Shown piece by piece: positions 22,830-35,594 of a stretch of 64,000 bases of DNA. Position numbers and translations under genes: made by a program. Under the pieces are notes generated by a model. The model ran no database searches, had not been told where the DNA came from, and was given only the letters and a program-made list of their open reading frames with translations. The stretch is from Breviolum minutum Mf 1.05b.01. Its lineage: Eukaryota; Sar; Dinophyceae; Suessiales; Symbiodiniaceae. The stretch covers positions 6,662 through 70,661 of the forward strand of contig DF240729.1 in assembly GCA_000507305.1 (NCBI GenBank). The letters run 5' to 3'. Numbering within the stretch: position 1 is the stretch's first letter; each line of letters opens with the position of its first letter.

Positions 22830-24510
22830 TGTTAGCCACCCGCGTGATTGCATAATACCATGTATGCACTTTAGCTACTACACCTACTTTTTCATTGTCT
22901 GCTCCATTCATGTGTTGAAGTGATGGATGGGGCTTCCAATATGACCCAAGAATACTCAAGAGTTGTTGGAGAATGGGTACACTCCTAGGGTGCCTACTCA
23001 GACATGGCATGTTTTCTGCAAGCTGCTTGGTAAAAAGCATTCATGTTCATGTCCGCATGACAGTCCTTGTTCGAGCAGCTTCATCCGGCAGAATGTGCAG
23101 GATTGCTTGCTTTCAGAGCAAAGCATTTGCAATGGAGACAACGACAAGACTACAAGGAACAAGCAGTGACAAGCAGAGTCTCAAATGAACTTGTCCGCTA
23201 TGCCATGCATGCAACTGTTTGCACCTTTAACGCTCCTCAAACAGTCGTTTTCATAGTGTGTAAAAATACCTACAGTGCTTAAAAAATACATATATTGGAA
23301 CATGTTCAAGGGTTTCCCGCAAAAAGGTCGGGCAATAATGGGCAATAGTACACTGCTGAATCCTCATGCGGGCATTCCGAATGCGTCTGTTGATGGTTAT
23401 AGTTATGGATGTGCGCCTCACTACGCCTTAACATCGCAATCAGTGCGTGCACATCCTTGAGTTGTTTGCAAGGTCAAACTGTGGCACCAAGCGAAGGCCT
23501 TACTTGAAGCTTCTTCTTATGTGGCTTCGATTTATTTTAATTTGGAAATTCTTGTGAAACTGACGTGATCTTCTCAGCGCTTCCACAACAGCTTCCGGAA
23601 TGTTTTGCAGCCAGGGCGCCAGCTTCCGCGACATGGTTTGATTTACAGTAGTCTGATAGTCTAATAATTGATAAATGTAACATCATGCTTCCGCGAAACC
23701 TTTGGCAATTTTGCCAACATGTCATTGAAGATTCCGATTTGTATCGATTTGTGACATGTGATTGCAACGTACCATTGCTATTTGTCATGAATTATGCAGT
23801 AAGATGTAGTATGGTGTTCCTTTCCAAGTTCATTGCTGACCATTTTATGCAATTCTATGCGCACCTTCACCAAGGCTTCTGCGCATGTCTGCACATGTTG
23901 GTATTTAAAAATGCATTGGCATCGTCAAGCACAGGGTTGAATCAATTCTACCCAAACCCTGCGCTATACCATGATCATCCATGATCTAATCAATGATAAT
24001 GAGAAATTTGGCATAACATGTTGCATAGCAGCGCATAGCTACCAGTACCTACCTTACACCTACCTTACACCTCCTTGTGCCAAGCTTCCGCAACCTTCCG
24101 CAAACAGAACCCTGCCGCGAGGCTTCCGCAGCTTTAAGTGGCCCGAACCCTGTGCATTTCACTTAAAGAACGAAAAGCATTGCCATCTACTCCCGCTGAA
24201 CGGATAAAAACGTAGAATTTGGCTTGCTACATCTATTTTTGTCTACCACTGTAGCTATCTCATGCTACCTCATCTATTCAACTGCAATGGAAACTGCCCT
24301 GACTTTTTTGGATCTCTGAGGCTCTGAGTCTGTTTTAATGCTCACATGATGCTCACCTTACCTTGGAGTCTTGGCCGAACCCAACCAACAGAAAAGGCTG
24401 GAACTGTGTTCTGATGTGTTTTGGTAGGACCAGGACAAGCATGTCAACAATCGCAAATCACCAGTCATTGAAACTGAGAGTTACATTTCATTCAGAGATA
24501 TGCCAAGGGC
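22830..24510. other. No supported gene
   Basis: Short open frames on both strands lack paired splice sites. It is probably the spacer upstream of the coiled-coil gene, and may hold its promoter. Confidence 0.5.
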
Positions 24511-24517
24511 ATGTTCC

Positions 24518-24735
24518 TCAAAGGATGAGTTCTCTGATCTCCACAGCAAGGAACTTCTCTGCAACGCGTAGTTCAAAGAACTCCAGCTGGGGATCCGCAA
24601 AAAATGCCTTGAACAAGCGAAAACGCTTTAAAAAAACGGGAAGTCATCATGCTACATCAACAAGGCAGCAAAAATCCAATTCACCAAACAAGAGCGAAGT
24701 TCATCCAAGTTTACACCGTTCTCATCAAGACCGGC
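24518..24735 (-). CDS. C-terminal exons, possible EF-hand-like loop
   Basis: Exon 24735-24685 (AGLDENGVNLDELRSCL) lies between CAG and a GTGAAT donor. Exon 24625-24518 (RFRLFKAFFADPQLEFFELR..., ending EIRELIL-stop) follows AAAG. They join in phase 0 across a 59-nt intron. The first contains D-x-N-G-x-x-x-x-x-E spacing suggestive of an EF-hand loop, but the loop is too short to be sure. The second is an amphipathic helix pair. Upstream exons were not found. A plus-strand frame over the same bases is its antisense. Confidence 0.55.
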
Positions 24736-26882
24736 CTGCACCCCAGGTTTCCATTCGCAGGGCCTGAGTTCTGTACTTGATTTGACTTGATGTCAAACCC
24801 AAAACCATCAAAACAGTGATACCTTGACCCCACTCATTTTTTCATATCATGTGCATTTGAGCAATATCCTAAACCTCTCCAGGGCGTGCATGAAAAGATC
24901 ATCGTTTTCTGTGTGTTCCCTATGTTGTTTCTGAGGGTTTTGTGTTACTAAACATGAAAATGAAAAGCAGCAGCAGCAGCGACGAAAATGAATAGTTTCT
25001 TACAGGCAAAGGACTCAAAAACTAAAAAAAATGCCCACCATTCGGTCATAGTCTTGCTCACTGCCTTTTGACTTTCGAAAGTTTGAGGCGTGTTGATTTT
25101 GTACAGGATGTTTTTGCACGTTTGACACATCCACCTCAAATGCCTTCAGCTTCAAAAATCAAACAAACAAGTTTGTTCCTTTGCACCAGGGATCAATGTC
25201 TTGATTTGACTGTTCTCAACTATCGAAAGTTTTGATGGGCGCTCATATGTTGCATACATATACTTAAATAACTCATGATAACTCCAAACTCCCAACATCA
25301 TCCATCCATGTAGCACCACGCCAAGTGGCTCATGTGGTTTCAATCGTATACCTCCAAGGACGGTTCCATGAGCTGAGCCCAGATCCTGAAAGCTGAGAGG
25401 ATGGGATACGGATATGGAAAAAATATGGTAAAACTGAATAAAGTCAAGGTACATGAACATAATGCAGATATGCATGCATATACTGATACTGAGATATATT
25501 GATCAATATCATAACGTGCATCCTAATTGGGTCATCTTGGTATCAAATTTCTTGTCGGCATGCGAAGTCATTCTGAATCTTGCGTAATCTTACTTCATAT
25601 TTTTAATGAAGCATGATGCTGCTTGATCTCATTTGACAGCGTGACGGTCTGTTTTTAACTTTTTCGCTTTGCACCTGGAGGAATACTTTTCCAGTCCAAT
25701 TCTGCAAGACCAACGCATGTGCTTTCGACCTGCAATTGCTTTTGCCCAGCGCAGTCAGTGAAATGGTCAGTTACGAGTTATGACAGTGGCTGCCTGCTCA
25801 GAGTTGTTTTGAAATATGTTGAAGTGACTAGTGAAGAAACTCCTGTTGTGCCAAAAACACAGGCATCCAGTGCAAGACTCCTGATACAATTCATTGGCTT
25901 GATGCTTGCAATTTGGGTAGGAAGTATTCAAGAAAAACAAGTCTGGCAAACGACAAAGGGCAAGCAAGGCCAATGTCAGGCCTCGTGATGCAAATCTCAA
26001 GTGTACAGCTCCATCAAAAAAAAATCAGCTTGTAAATTCCATTTTCGACATGCATACTACACAGGCTTGACAAGAATTTGAAGATTCTTTAAAGCCTTTC
26101 CTGTCCATTCCCGAAACTAGGCATCAAACTCCGGTACACCAGCTCTTCTAGCTTCTACAGCCTGTGCATCATGAAGCCTGTCAGCACTGAGATGGACCAT
26201 ATGGATGACCATTTATTTACGCTGAATATGTCAATGCCTTCGTCCTAACAAAGCCCAGGATCGACCTCAGGAAGGTGCATACACATTTCCATCACTAAAT
26301 CATATTTAAGTCACTGGTGGGCAATCCCTGAGATTGATACGTCCAAGTTGGAGCCGCTTGGGTGGGGCAACTGAACCAGATACAACTCGAACCTCAGTGC
26401 CGGAGTATGAATGAACCAATGGATGAGTTCTATACGCACGTACGATTGCATGTCATTATGTCCCAAATAAGGAAACTTGTGTATAGATGTTGCATGTTGT
26501 TATAAATTATTATCAACATGTCTCTAACACATATTTATATGCGAGTTTGACAATCAAACGTACCAGAACTGAGGATATGCAATGAGGTAGCATTTCTCAA
26601 ATCTGAAGCCTTTAAATCGAAGAATGTTCATCTTCTTAATCCACCTGGCTGATAGCCACTGATAGCTGACGTGTATGCCACACCCAGTATTGATTTTAAC
26701 TCAGCTAGTAAACTGACATAAATGCAAACACAAACATCAAAGGTATCAAAATTCTACAACAACTGAGATCCCCACGATGTCAAACACAGTTTCCTGGTAG
26801 CTCGAAAGAAAATGGCGAACAACCATCAGCTTGATTTGAAAGGACAACATGGACAGCCGGATGACAGAAGAGCAGGTAGGAG

Positions 26883-26932
26883 TACCCATTAATTACGTAC
26901 ACGTACGTACCCATTAATTACGTACACGTACG
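26883..26932. repeat. Perfect 25-bp tandem duplication
   Basis: TACCCATTAATTACGTACAC plus ACGTACG... is repeated exactly at 26883-26907 and 26908-26932. Each copy contains self-complementary ACGTAC/TACGTA words, so a single strand could fold back. Confidence 0.9.
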
Positions 26933-27549
26933 TAATCCCGTGGCACCTTTTACTTACATATTACTTACCTACACATACATAGCATTCTATAGATAACAAT
27001 CTTAACACATCAAAATAAAACACTATATAAAGCATATCATTTGAGAATCTGTATAAATGTATAAATTCAATATAGCGCGAATGTCGCCGCCACCACGCAC
27101 TCCCACACAGAGCGGGGCAGTCCACGTCGCGTGGATTTGGCATGACGCACCTTGGGCAAAGAACGAGATACAAGGAGTGCCAGCCTACCCATGCTGTTGA
27201 GTTCATTGGGGCTTGCTGTTGTGGATCTGTGTGTCCGTGGGTGTGCGGATGGCTAAATTGCGGTACAGTATCGTACAGTATTGCAGCAGTGTAAAGCACA
27301 TCTATAAGTTGCGGACTACATTTGGTACATTGCAAAGTGAGATCCTTAAGTAGGGTGGGCCCCTATTGGTTTTGCAGTGATGGCAACCCCACCTCTTAAT
27401 ACTACTTTGGTCATTCTTCATTGTCCCATACTCAGATACTGATATGAAAACTTTTTCTGAAATACTACATGCATACAATATTGTTCAATCAATTTCTAGG
27501 CTGAAGAAGATTTTTAGTAGGTTCAAGTACACCTGCCAAGCTGCCTACT

Positions 27550-27591
27550 GCCTGCAGAACCACATGTATCGCCTGCAGAACCACATGTATC
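27550..27591. repeat. Perfect 21-bp tandem duplication
   Basis: The unit GCCTGCAGAACCACATGTAT plus C occurs twice back to back. The second copy is followed by ACAGGC, which can pair with the unit's GCCTG start. Confidence 0.9.
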
Positions 27592-27670
27592 ACAGGCATT
27601 TTGCGAACACGTGTGGGCACCATATTTGCTGCACGGAAGCAAGGGCACGCGAGGCGTCTGAGCAAGGCAA

Positions 27671-27943
27671 TCAAGGAGTGGAGGGGTACCAGGTCATCCC
27701 TTCTCCGTCGGGTACCGTTTGAATTTCAGCTGAAGATACAATTATCTTCGACGAAGGGGTGGCAAAAGCCTCCCAAACATCCCGGTGGCAAGAACGGACA
27801 CTGTCTAGCCACCATACACCAGCTTCAAATCTGACCGCATTGTGGTATAGGATACTTCTGCAACCCGAAAGGCAATTGTTTGTCCACGCGGCAGTTTCGC
27901 TGAAGCGTGGTCTAACAAACAACTCTTCACATCTCCTCACCAT
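27671..27943 (-). CDS. Possible C-terminal exon, unrecognised
   Basis: A 90-codon open minus frame ends in TGA at 27671. Its later part (DVWEAFATPSSKIIVSSAEI) looks like a folded protein and is Trp-rich upstream. Its left end may start at an acceptor near 27918 rather than at the first ATG. No domain was recognised. Confidence 0.4.
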   Translation of the reverse strand: MVRRCEELFVRPRFSETAAWTNNCLSGCRSILYHNAVRFEAGVWWLDSVRSCHRDVWEAFATPSSKIIVSSAEIQTVPDGEGMTWYPSTP

Positions 27944-28680
27944 GATGGTCAGATTCTGATGCTAGGCCCAATCAACCTTGATTGCAAGAGTTGTTGAAAA
28001 CTTAGCGCACCAAACCGCTTCGTCAGCAATGCAGAAATGCGGAAGCGAAGGTCAAAACAATGTTCCTACCAAAGACCTGTACTCAAAGAGGGAACCATGG
28101 CATTTTGCACCCAAAGATCTCAGCTTCGGGGCTAAAGCCAGGCAAATACGACAAACAAATTGCTTACAAATCGCGTACAATTCCACAGGGGCGAAAAAAA
28201 ACACCAACGCCACCTTTTTTTGCAGGGGCGTCCGATGGCGCCACCTCTGGGTGAAAAAGCTTACACCAACATGTTTCAAACGACATGATACGACATGGAT
28301 TGATTGGCCCAAGAGTTGGCAGATTCCACTGCAGTTGCCTTCAGCTTGCAGAGTCAAACGTGGATCAATTTGGTCTGATCTTTCGCCATGTGGCAGGAGC
28401 AACATAGCGAATCACTGTACAGGTGGCTCAAAACTGGCGCCTATAAATGTGTAGTTTGGTGAGATTTGTGTCTCTTCAAAAGGGGTACATGGTGAAATCT
28501 CCACTCCAACGAGCTCGTGGTGATCGTAGCGTCACAAGCTTCAACCGGAGTCCGAGCCAGTGGATGCTGCAGAGCCTGGCCATCGATCTGGAGAGCCCAT
28601 GCAATGCCCAAGCAACACCAACCAGCTTAGACTATACTTCTCACTCTCTGATGTATCACACCATATCACATCATTGTACT

Positions 28681-28716
28681 GTAGATAGTCACTGTGTAGA
28701 TAGTCACTGTGTAGAT
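28681..28716. repeat. 15-bp tandem repeat
   Basis: GTAGATAGTCACTGT occurs twice in tandem and is followed by a partial third copy. It lies in a T/A-rich gene-free stretch. Confidence 0.8.
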
Positions 28717-29384
28717 GCCCTGGAATCTTACAATCTCATTCAATACAATCATGTGATATCAAATAATCAAATTATAGAAACATATACGGTATTATGTACA
28801 CAGTATAAATAACAAGTTACCATCATGAACTCTCATAGAACTCTTCAGCGATCTTCACAGCTGCCTGATGGTTTGGAAACCCCTGTCGCCTCCCTGGAAA
28901 ACTTGGTTGGCAACAGCTCTTCTCACTGCACGTGCCTGGTTGCGGGATGAAAACATATCACACAAGCACAAGCATGTGGCTTCATTACACACACACATAT
29001 GGCAGTATATAAACAAATATGTAAATACAGTAGCTATACAATGTATATCTGCTGCAAGTATGGACCTTAAATATCCATCAAAATATGCCATGCAAATGTA
29101 AATGTGTATACGGGTGCACGCTCTACTTTCCTGGTCTTTCTCGTGGGCCTCGGGGAAACAAGAGCCTTTGCTGCTAATACCGTACTAGTGCTACTAGCAT
29201 GAAGCCAGTATCAAACAGTCAGTTTTCCCATTGCCTTACCTTACCATACTGGTGATGGAAGAAATCCTGCACCAGTTGTAGTTTATCCCATTATTTCCAA
29301 GGTTTCGTACATCCCAGGCGGTGATTTCTTCCACCAACAGTACCTGTATAGTACCTGCCCAAGGTCTATTTGCCATTGCCTTAC

Positions 29385-29450
29385 GTTGACAGCTTCTTTT
29401 TTGACGTCTGGCTGTATCTTCTGAGCCTTGGCCACGGGTTTCAAGACACG
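29385..29450 (-). CDS. Lys-rich exon, unrecognised
   Basis: A 22-codon exon (RVLKPVAKAQKIQPDVKKEA...) lies between GAAAG and a consensus GTAAGG donor. A following frame beginning at about 29344 (VLLVEEITAWDVRNLGNNGI) is in matching phase if the intron is 41 nt. It runs on to a stop at 29236. Confidence 0.45.
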
Positions 29451-30081
29451 CTTTCAACCGTCATCCAACGTTACATCTGAGACACACAAATGACAGAACT
29501 TGCAGGATTCACCACGTCGGCATCCATCTTCCTGCCAGAAGGCAGTCATTGTGGCTTACAGTTATTCTGAAACAACCAATTAGGTTTGTCAACAAATGGT
29601 GAACAACATGTAAATCGAAGTTACAGCATCCAGGCTGATGCTTTTGTAGTAGCTGATTGAGAAACACATACCCCAGTCACGCTAACTGCATATGGACGAT
29701 GCTCAACTGGTACAGAATTATGCTGTGAACAGTCCGTGATTCGAAGACTCTCCTTTTGAATGATGAAAGTGGCCTTCATCACTTGATAATTGCACCTGCC
29801 TTACTTGTGGAAATCACCATCACAATCGCGCCTTGAAAAAGAAGAAACTACAGGGCTTGCAGTTGCCAGCAGCATGGGCCATAAGCTGTTTTTCCATTCC
29901 TCAAGTCAGGTCGGTAGGTCAGGGCCGCCCCCAATTTGTAGCCAATGTGTTATGAATATTACTCACTCGGACCCCAATTTTTCACGAGACATGGAAATCC
30001 TCTTCAACCAGCACAAGTACATCAGTTTAGTATATTGATGTTGCTAAGGTCACCACCTTGTAGGCCTCTTGGCATACCCAC

Positions 30082-30204
30082 CTTAGAGCCCATGGTGTTT
30101 CACTTGTCGCGTTACGGTTGCAGTCACAGCCGAGGCACGTCGGGTCCATCGGCACACAATGCCTTGGCGTTTGGTCAAGGTCCAAAAACTGCCCATCATG
30201 AAGC
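30082..30204 (-). CDS. Cys-containing exon, unrecognised
   Basis: A 41-codon exon (LHDGQFLDLDQTPRHCVPMD, then TCLGCDCNRNATSETPWAL) lies between TTCCAG and a GTGGGTATG donor, phase 2 at both ends. The C-x-x-C-x-C cluster could bind a metal or form disulfides. No family was recognised. Confidence 0.55.
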
Positions 30205-30319
30205 CTGGAAACAGAGTAAGATGAAGACATTCATATATTATATATATAAGTAATATGTTTATATGCATTTATATGCATTATCTGTTTAACAGATTTTAAA
30301 AGTATAAACCAATATATAA

Positions 30320-30527
30320 TTAACAATCATTGTAAGGTTCATTCTTCCAAAAACCCACATGACTCCAGAAACGGGCTTCTAGAATTGGATCCTTCTCATA
30401 CAGCTCCCGACACATCACTGAAATGATGGCCCAAACACCAGGCACAAAGCAGGCTCGGAGTTGCGACGCCGGACCCCAGTTGCTTCCTGCCGAAGCTCCC
30501 AAGACAATCACATGCCCAACATCACCA
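30320..30527 (-). CDS. C-terminal exon, unrecognised
   Basis: The exon starts after CTCTTAG, is 68 residues plus stop, and reads GDVGHVIVLGASAGSNWGPA, later ELYEKDPILEARFWSHVGFW, ending EPYNDC. The glycine-rich start after a hydrophobic strand resembles a nucleotide-binding or hydrolase turn, but no family was recognised. Exons further upstream on the same strand, near 31100-31210, may belong to it. Confidence 0.6.
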
Positions 30528-31094
30528 CTAAGAGAGGCGCAATGAAGGTTATTTATTCGGGTTCTGATGATGATCATCATGGCTCTAAGTACTGAAAATG
30601 GTTGTATAATATGTTCTAAAGGTACTGATAATGCTGATTTTGACGATGATTGTCATAAGCATGCTGTTGATGGTGATTGCGACGGTGACAATACAAGTCT
30701 GCACATGAAGTCATACTGTTTCCAAAGTGTTCAACAATGACCAATTGGAAAGTGGATTGTTGGCATGTCTTCCATGCTGGCACCTCCTCAGAATCAGAGA
30801 AATGGATGAAGGTGTTCTTCACCTAGGATTTACATGGATGTACGACAAACATCATGACTCCGACTCCGTCGACCCGAATCAATAGGCCTCTCATCTGCTT
30901 TGAGCTACCAATGTCATCCCTGGCCATACCAAGATACTGGAGCATTGTTGGATTTCATTGCACATCGGGCCATGGCTTCTGCCGGTCTGCTGTTTCCCCT
31001 TCTGAGCTGAAATCCAACCACACAACGGATGCTGGGTGATCCAAAAATTGGATGAACATGGATGAATATGATAAACACACGAGGCAATTCCCCG

Positions 31095-31215
31095 ACTTTG
31101 CAACAAGAAATCTGTTTGTCATCGAAATCGAAGTGGTACTGGAGTCTTTCTTTAGCTTCCACAAGCCATCAAATCTGTCCATGAAATGCCTTGAAAGCAT
31201 CCTGTGCACGCACTT
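31095..31215 (-). CDS. Two small exon candidates
   Basis: Minus frames read AALAQVRAQDAFK before a GC donor (AAG|GCATTTC) near 31190, and EAKERLQYHFDFDDKQ near 31147-31100 after a GAAG. Both are charged helical segments on the same strand as the C-terminal exon at 30320-30527. The borders are approximate. Confidence 0.35.
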
Positions 31216-31239
31216 GTGCAAGCGCTGCAAAACGCGTTT

Positions 31240-32390
31240 CTTTGTTTCTCTTTCCTCCTACGAGTCTTGGCAGGGTAAGGCCATGGGGCTCTCGATGGGT
31301 CTCGGCCTTGTAGCATCTTCACTACCAACCAGGAGAAATATGCTGGATACACATCCTCAGCAAGAGCACATTGACAACTATCTGTCAATCTGATAGCCCA
31401 GTTTCAAGAGGATCATAGGATCCAAGTCAAAGGAATGTCTGAGGAGATTCATTAAGCTGCCAAGATGCAAGCTGCAAATAACTAGGCCAACATCCTGAGT
31501 TTGTCACAAATTGCTATCAAAAGATATCAAGAGACTGTTGTTTGCTACTGCCATTCTCTATTTACGAATGAATCCGCTTGAATCCCAATGCAGGATGAAA
31601 TCTCGCAAACACATTGCGAACACCAACCAAAGAGCCAATTTGACTAATACAAACACACGAAGTTGCGTGGGACGTACACTCAACACCCTTTGATTATTCT
31701 GCAAGGACGTAAGGAAATCCGATTCCAAAATCAAATGTTCCAAACACTTCAAGTCGACTGAACAACGGCAGCAGTTGAAACAAGTTCTGTAGCTATACCA
31801 ATGCAGCGAGGAACTGCCAATGGAGCAACCCTGAGACGCAACAGGCTTCCTGGTGCTTCGCCACGAGGTCCCTGACTATATAACGAACTTCAACTCCACA
31901 AGGAACAATGTCATCATCTCAAGCTTGTACCAAGATGCCCCGCATCAAGGACATTCAAAAAGTCATTGATATTCTAAGATCAAAACCAATGGGATTCAAA
32001 CATGAGGCCTGCTGCGTCACCGGCTCTGTTGTTGCTAGAAGGCGGCCACAGAAATCAGTAAGATTCCTAAGCCGCGGGCTAGTGGTGCAAGTTTTCGTGT
32101 CAAGAAGTTCACGCACACACGGCTACCCTCACATGGGTGCTACCATGATCTCTGAGTCTGAGAGTCTCTGACTGCATGCAAGGGGCAAGGTTTGGTGCTG
32201 GATAGATCCGAAAAAGAGAAGTTTTTGACTCATCGTTTCGATGAAAACCTTATCATCTCTTCCCTGTCGTGGTTCATACGAGAGCTTCGCGAACACTGCA
32301 TGATTGGCATTGGAGATCCTCAAGGCATGGGCGGGCAACATAACAGAGTGAGTTTATCAGGTGACAATATGTGATTCATCTAAATCTATC
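31240..32390. other. No supported gene
   Basis: Only short frames without splice pairs were seen on either strand. It lies between the exons near 31.1 kb and the stop at 32396. Confidence 0.45.
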
Positions 32391-32395
32391 CAAAT

Positions 32396-32731
32396 CTAGT
32401 GATCTGAATGAATCTGGTGTGACTTGGTGCATGCAAGTCTTGGTAGTTTCCAAATGCAGGCAAACTGCTCGAAAGTAATTTCTGTAGAGGTCTGCGATGG
32501 GAAAGATCGTTGGGTTCGGGTACATTGGCCAAGCAACACCTTGCTTGGTGTGAGCAGTGTTCGTCTTGGTAGTAGGCTTGCGCTTGCTCCTGAATCTTCC
32601 ATCCGAAGCACAACCCCTCCACCAGAGTCAATGACATCGTACGTCATCCCTCGCTTGGGATTGGAGCAAACCAAAAGAATGCATTCGCAACCCTCAGGAA
32701 CGACAAGATCCGGAGTGAATTGCGAGTCATC
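32396..32731 (-). CDS. Paralogue 1 of an unrecognised domain family
   Basis: After a CTGAG acceptor the minus frame reads DDSQFTPDLVVPEGCECILL, then GMTYDVIDSGGGVVLRMEDS, with no intron, to a stop at 32396. The same blocks occur at 37.0-37.6 kb (FTPDLVVPDGWECIL ... YDVLDSCGG + VVLRIIDP). The alternation of strands ending in V-x-D-x-G-G-x-V-L-R loosely recalls LURP-one/tubby-like barrel proteins, but this is not a firm assignment. The C-terminal part after LLTPSKVLLGQC does not match the other copy. No upstream exons matching those of paralogue 2 were found, so this copy may be truncated. Confidence 0.6.
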   Translation of the reverse strand, partial: DDSQFTPDLVVPEGCECILLVCSNPKRGMTYDVIDSGGGVVLRMEDSGASASLLPRRTLLTPSKVLLGQCTRTQRSFPSQTSTEITFEQFACIWKLPRLACTKSHQIHSDH

Positions 32732-32839
32732 CTCAGGCGGAAAGAAAAGTCAAAGCAACAGGACTGTGGACACAATGCATGAATCTTCTCAGATCAAAGT
32801 TGATCCTGGTTTCAATCGTGGAGCGTGAAAAACAAGCGT

Positions 32840-33680
32840 AAAGCGCCTGACACAATTTCGCTCAAGTAGACATCAATATCAAAAAATAAGAACAAAAGCA
32901 GTCTCCACGCAGCTTCTCGTGTGCCCTGCTGGTTGCCTTCAGAAGAACCTCTAGCTACTAAAGACTACAGATGGATGAAATACAATCTAAAATCAATCTA
33001 AAAAATCACTAAGACATGGCATATGCATTGACATGCACAACACGACCAATTGGAAGTGCTGTAGACATGCTATAGGCATGCTGTTGGCAATGAATAAGTC
33101 TGAAAAAGTACAAGTTTTGAGCCTAGACTTAGAATGCACTGAACAACGTCTCACAATATACATGTCCAGAAAGAATTCTGTCATTTGGGAAGGACTTTCT
33201 GTTTTCCAAAAGACTGCGCCAGGTTGCGGAATAAAACGGTCCAAAACCAAATCAACAGCTCACATCATTGCCAGAAATCATAAATGTGTTCAATGTATCA
33301 ATTCAAAACACGAAGCAGGAGGTTCCTGACTTGGAACGCACCTCACCTGCAAAACATAAACAGACACGACTAAAGTTGTAGCTATGGAACCATTGCTTGA
33401 ACAGGAGATGAAAAAGGGCCCTTGCTGACGCTGATTCGCTCCTGGGAGGCCCGGACAAAATCATCAAAATCAGCAAAATCACATCATCCCTACCCGTTGC
33501 CATGGGAACCCAAAACCTTCATGTTTAATGGTGATAACATGTTATAACCCATATTTTGGGGTGTAAAACCCTTCATTGTTCATGGGTTTGGGGTCCAAAG
33601 GTGTATACATACAGATATATATATATATATATATTGACCAAAATGAGAAGCACATGGAAGTGTGAACAACATCTTTGAGG
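32840..33680. other. No supported gene; TA microsatellite
   Basis: Open frames near 32990-33330 occur on both strands without clear splice borders. A (TA)n tract lies at about 33615-33634. The downstream exons of the membrane-protein gene at 33.7-34.3 kb should lie here but were not identified. Confidence 0.4.
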
Positions 33681-33686
33681 CAAAAC

Positions 33687-34306
33687 CCTGCAGCACTTTT
33701 TTGGTTGGGGCCGGAAATTCCACCTCCCAGCGCTGCATCATGGTAGCGTAGGTTGCGCAAGCCACCATCGAGGTGAAGAGGATCACTGCTACAAAGATAT
33801 GCCCTTGCAACAAATCCTGACATTTCAGGTATCTTACCACTTTCGGGGGCTCAACGGACACATATGACACATATTTGAAATAATCACCCCTGCCTTCGAC
33901 ATATAGTTTGCAGTGATCAATAAAGATTGCTGCAGGTCATTGTCAAACACCTCTGTAACAGTGCCCTCCATTGGAATCATGGAGGCCTGTGGGAACGTGT
34001 CATCCAAAGTCTCTCATGTTGCTTGTTGGTCAAAAACGGAGTGTGCAAGAGTTCGGCAGGGTAGGATGGAACTAGGCAATACGCCGATACCAAACCCCTG
34101 ACACAAAAAAGACAAATCAAGACACATGACATGTGCCAAGGCGATCTCATGACAGTCATGCAAAGTGTTAGCCTTTCAGTATATCTATTATGTACCGAGT
34201 ACCAGGTTGCCCTCACATGGAACGAAAAATTCTCAAGCCTCTCCCAGCTTCTTGCTGCTGCTGCAGTACTTTCTTCAGCGTGACCAAAAATAAGTATCAT
34301 CAGCAC
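33687..34306 (-). CDS. Membrane protein fragment, unrecognised
   Basis: Three exons join in phase: about 34306-34217 (AEESTAAAARSWERLENFSF, GTGAGG donor), 33986-33894 (ASMIPMEGTVTEVFDNDLQQ..., possible GC donor AAG|GCAGGG) and 33816-33687 (DLLQGHIFVAVILFTSMVAC...). The third holds one transmembrane helix followed by WEVEFPAPTKKVLQG and ends in phase 1 before GTTTTGCC. The 77-nt intron between exons two and three could instead be read through in another frame. No family was recognised, and neither gene end was found. Confidence 0.55.
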
Positions 34307-35594
34307 TACACTATCACTACTCTTATAGATGCATAGTAGGGTTATAAGAGTTGCTCCGAAACAAACTATGAAAAGCTTGTGACCCGGACATACCCAAGCA
34401 GCCTGCTTCTGGGTACCATTGCAGGGTGGCCTAAGTCAACAACGGCTATGGAGTCAATAAATTTACACGGTCCATTTCATTCTTGACGGGAAACACTGAG
34501 CAACCAATCGCCGCATGGATGGTTGTGAACAGTGCAACGCCCAGAAGCCCTGGCACCGTGAATCAAAGATTCAAATGTTTGCTTGCCGGAGGTGCTCCTA
34601 CCAACTACTTTTTGTGGCTTTCGAATGGTTCTGAGGTCATGGTCATGAATAATGGCCCGAATGCTGAAAGACGGTCAATCAGCGTCGTTATTGCTTACAT
34701 GGATGGATGAGCTAATGTGTGCATCCCAAATTATATAATAGCAATCATAGCACGTTCAATGCACGTTCATTTAAGTGAATAACATCCTTATCCGTGCTCC
34801 CACATGCAGCCTTGCCGGCAAAACCAAGTGGTCTTTGCCGACGGTTGGTGTCTCATGCTGGAACTTTAAGACATACGATACGATACGATATCACGATATT
34901 ACAATATGACATGTTGCAACTGCAACGCCCAGCCTGGACCCTGCAGCATGAGCAAAACGTGGGTTGTATAGGCGTCGTGATTTGCGAAGTATTTCTAAAA
35001 TCCTTAGGGCCACAGTTACATCAAACTGAATGCTAGTGACCTCAGCATAAGAACCTCACAGAAACGGTCGTGTAGTGTAAGGCGTAAGGTGCTCAGCCGA
35101 GTGGTTCCATACACCTCACTTCACGCAGTGAGGTTTGGGAGGTGAACTTTTGGAAAAGAAAATTGAGGGTGTCAAACTGTCAAACCTACGAGTATGTCTT
35201 TACCTAACCTGTGTGCCAAGTTGCACTCCGACTGGTGGAAGCTCAGTGAAGCTGAGCTACCAATGGCTGCAGCCACAATCGGACAATGCAAGCAGTCCCA
35301 AAACTTTTGACGTTTTCACAGCCGTGTCGCTTATCTGATAGAAAAATATCCAGTCAATAAATTTTGCGAACCTTCAAGCTACACACAACACAACATCATA
35401 CAACATCCCATTTTCTAAGCGCACAGGTTGATCTGAGACCAGCAGTTCCTCAAAGAGTGCCCATCTCAGGATCTCACAAGCTATCACACACTAGTTTAAT
35501 TCATGACCCATCAGAGCTTCAGCTCCGCTGCCGTGGACCAAAATGATGAAAAATGCGGGCGCCGGCTCAGAAACATCAGAAAGAATCTGCACTC

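Larger units (their letters stand above)
24900..27650. other. Largely non-coding stretch
   Basis: At 25770-25990 both strands are open: the minus strand has a hydrophobic, Cys-rich frame and the plus strand a hydrophobic helix. Neither has a convincing pair of splice sites. A 25-bp duplication lies at 26883. Otherwise nothing was seen. Confidence 0.4.

Noticed and set aside
27978-28454. 158-codon plus-strand open frame
   Set aside because: No domain or splice pair was seen, and a minus segment (VAPSDAPAKKG after CCCAGAG) competes with it. Left unannotated.
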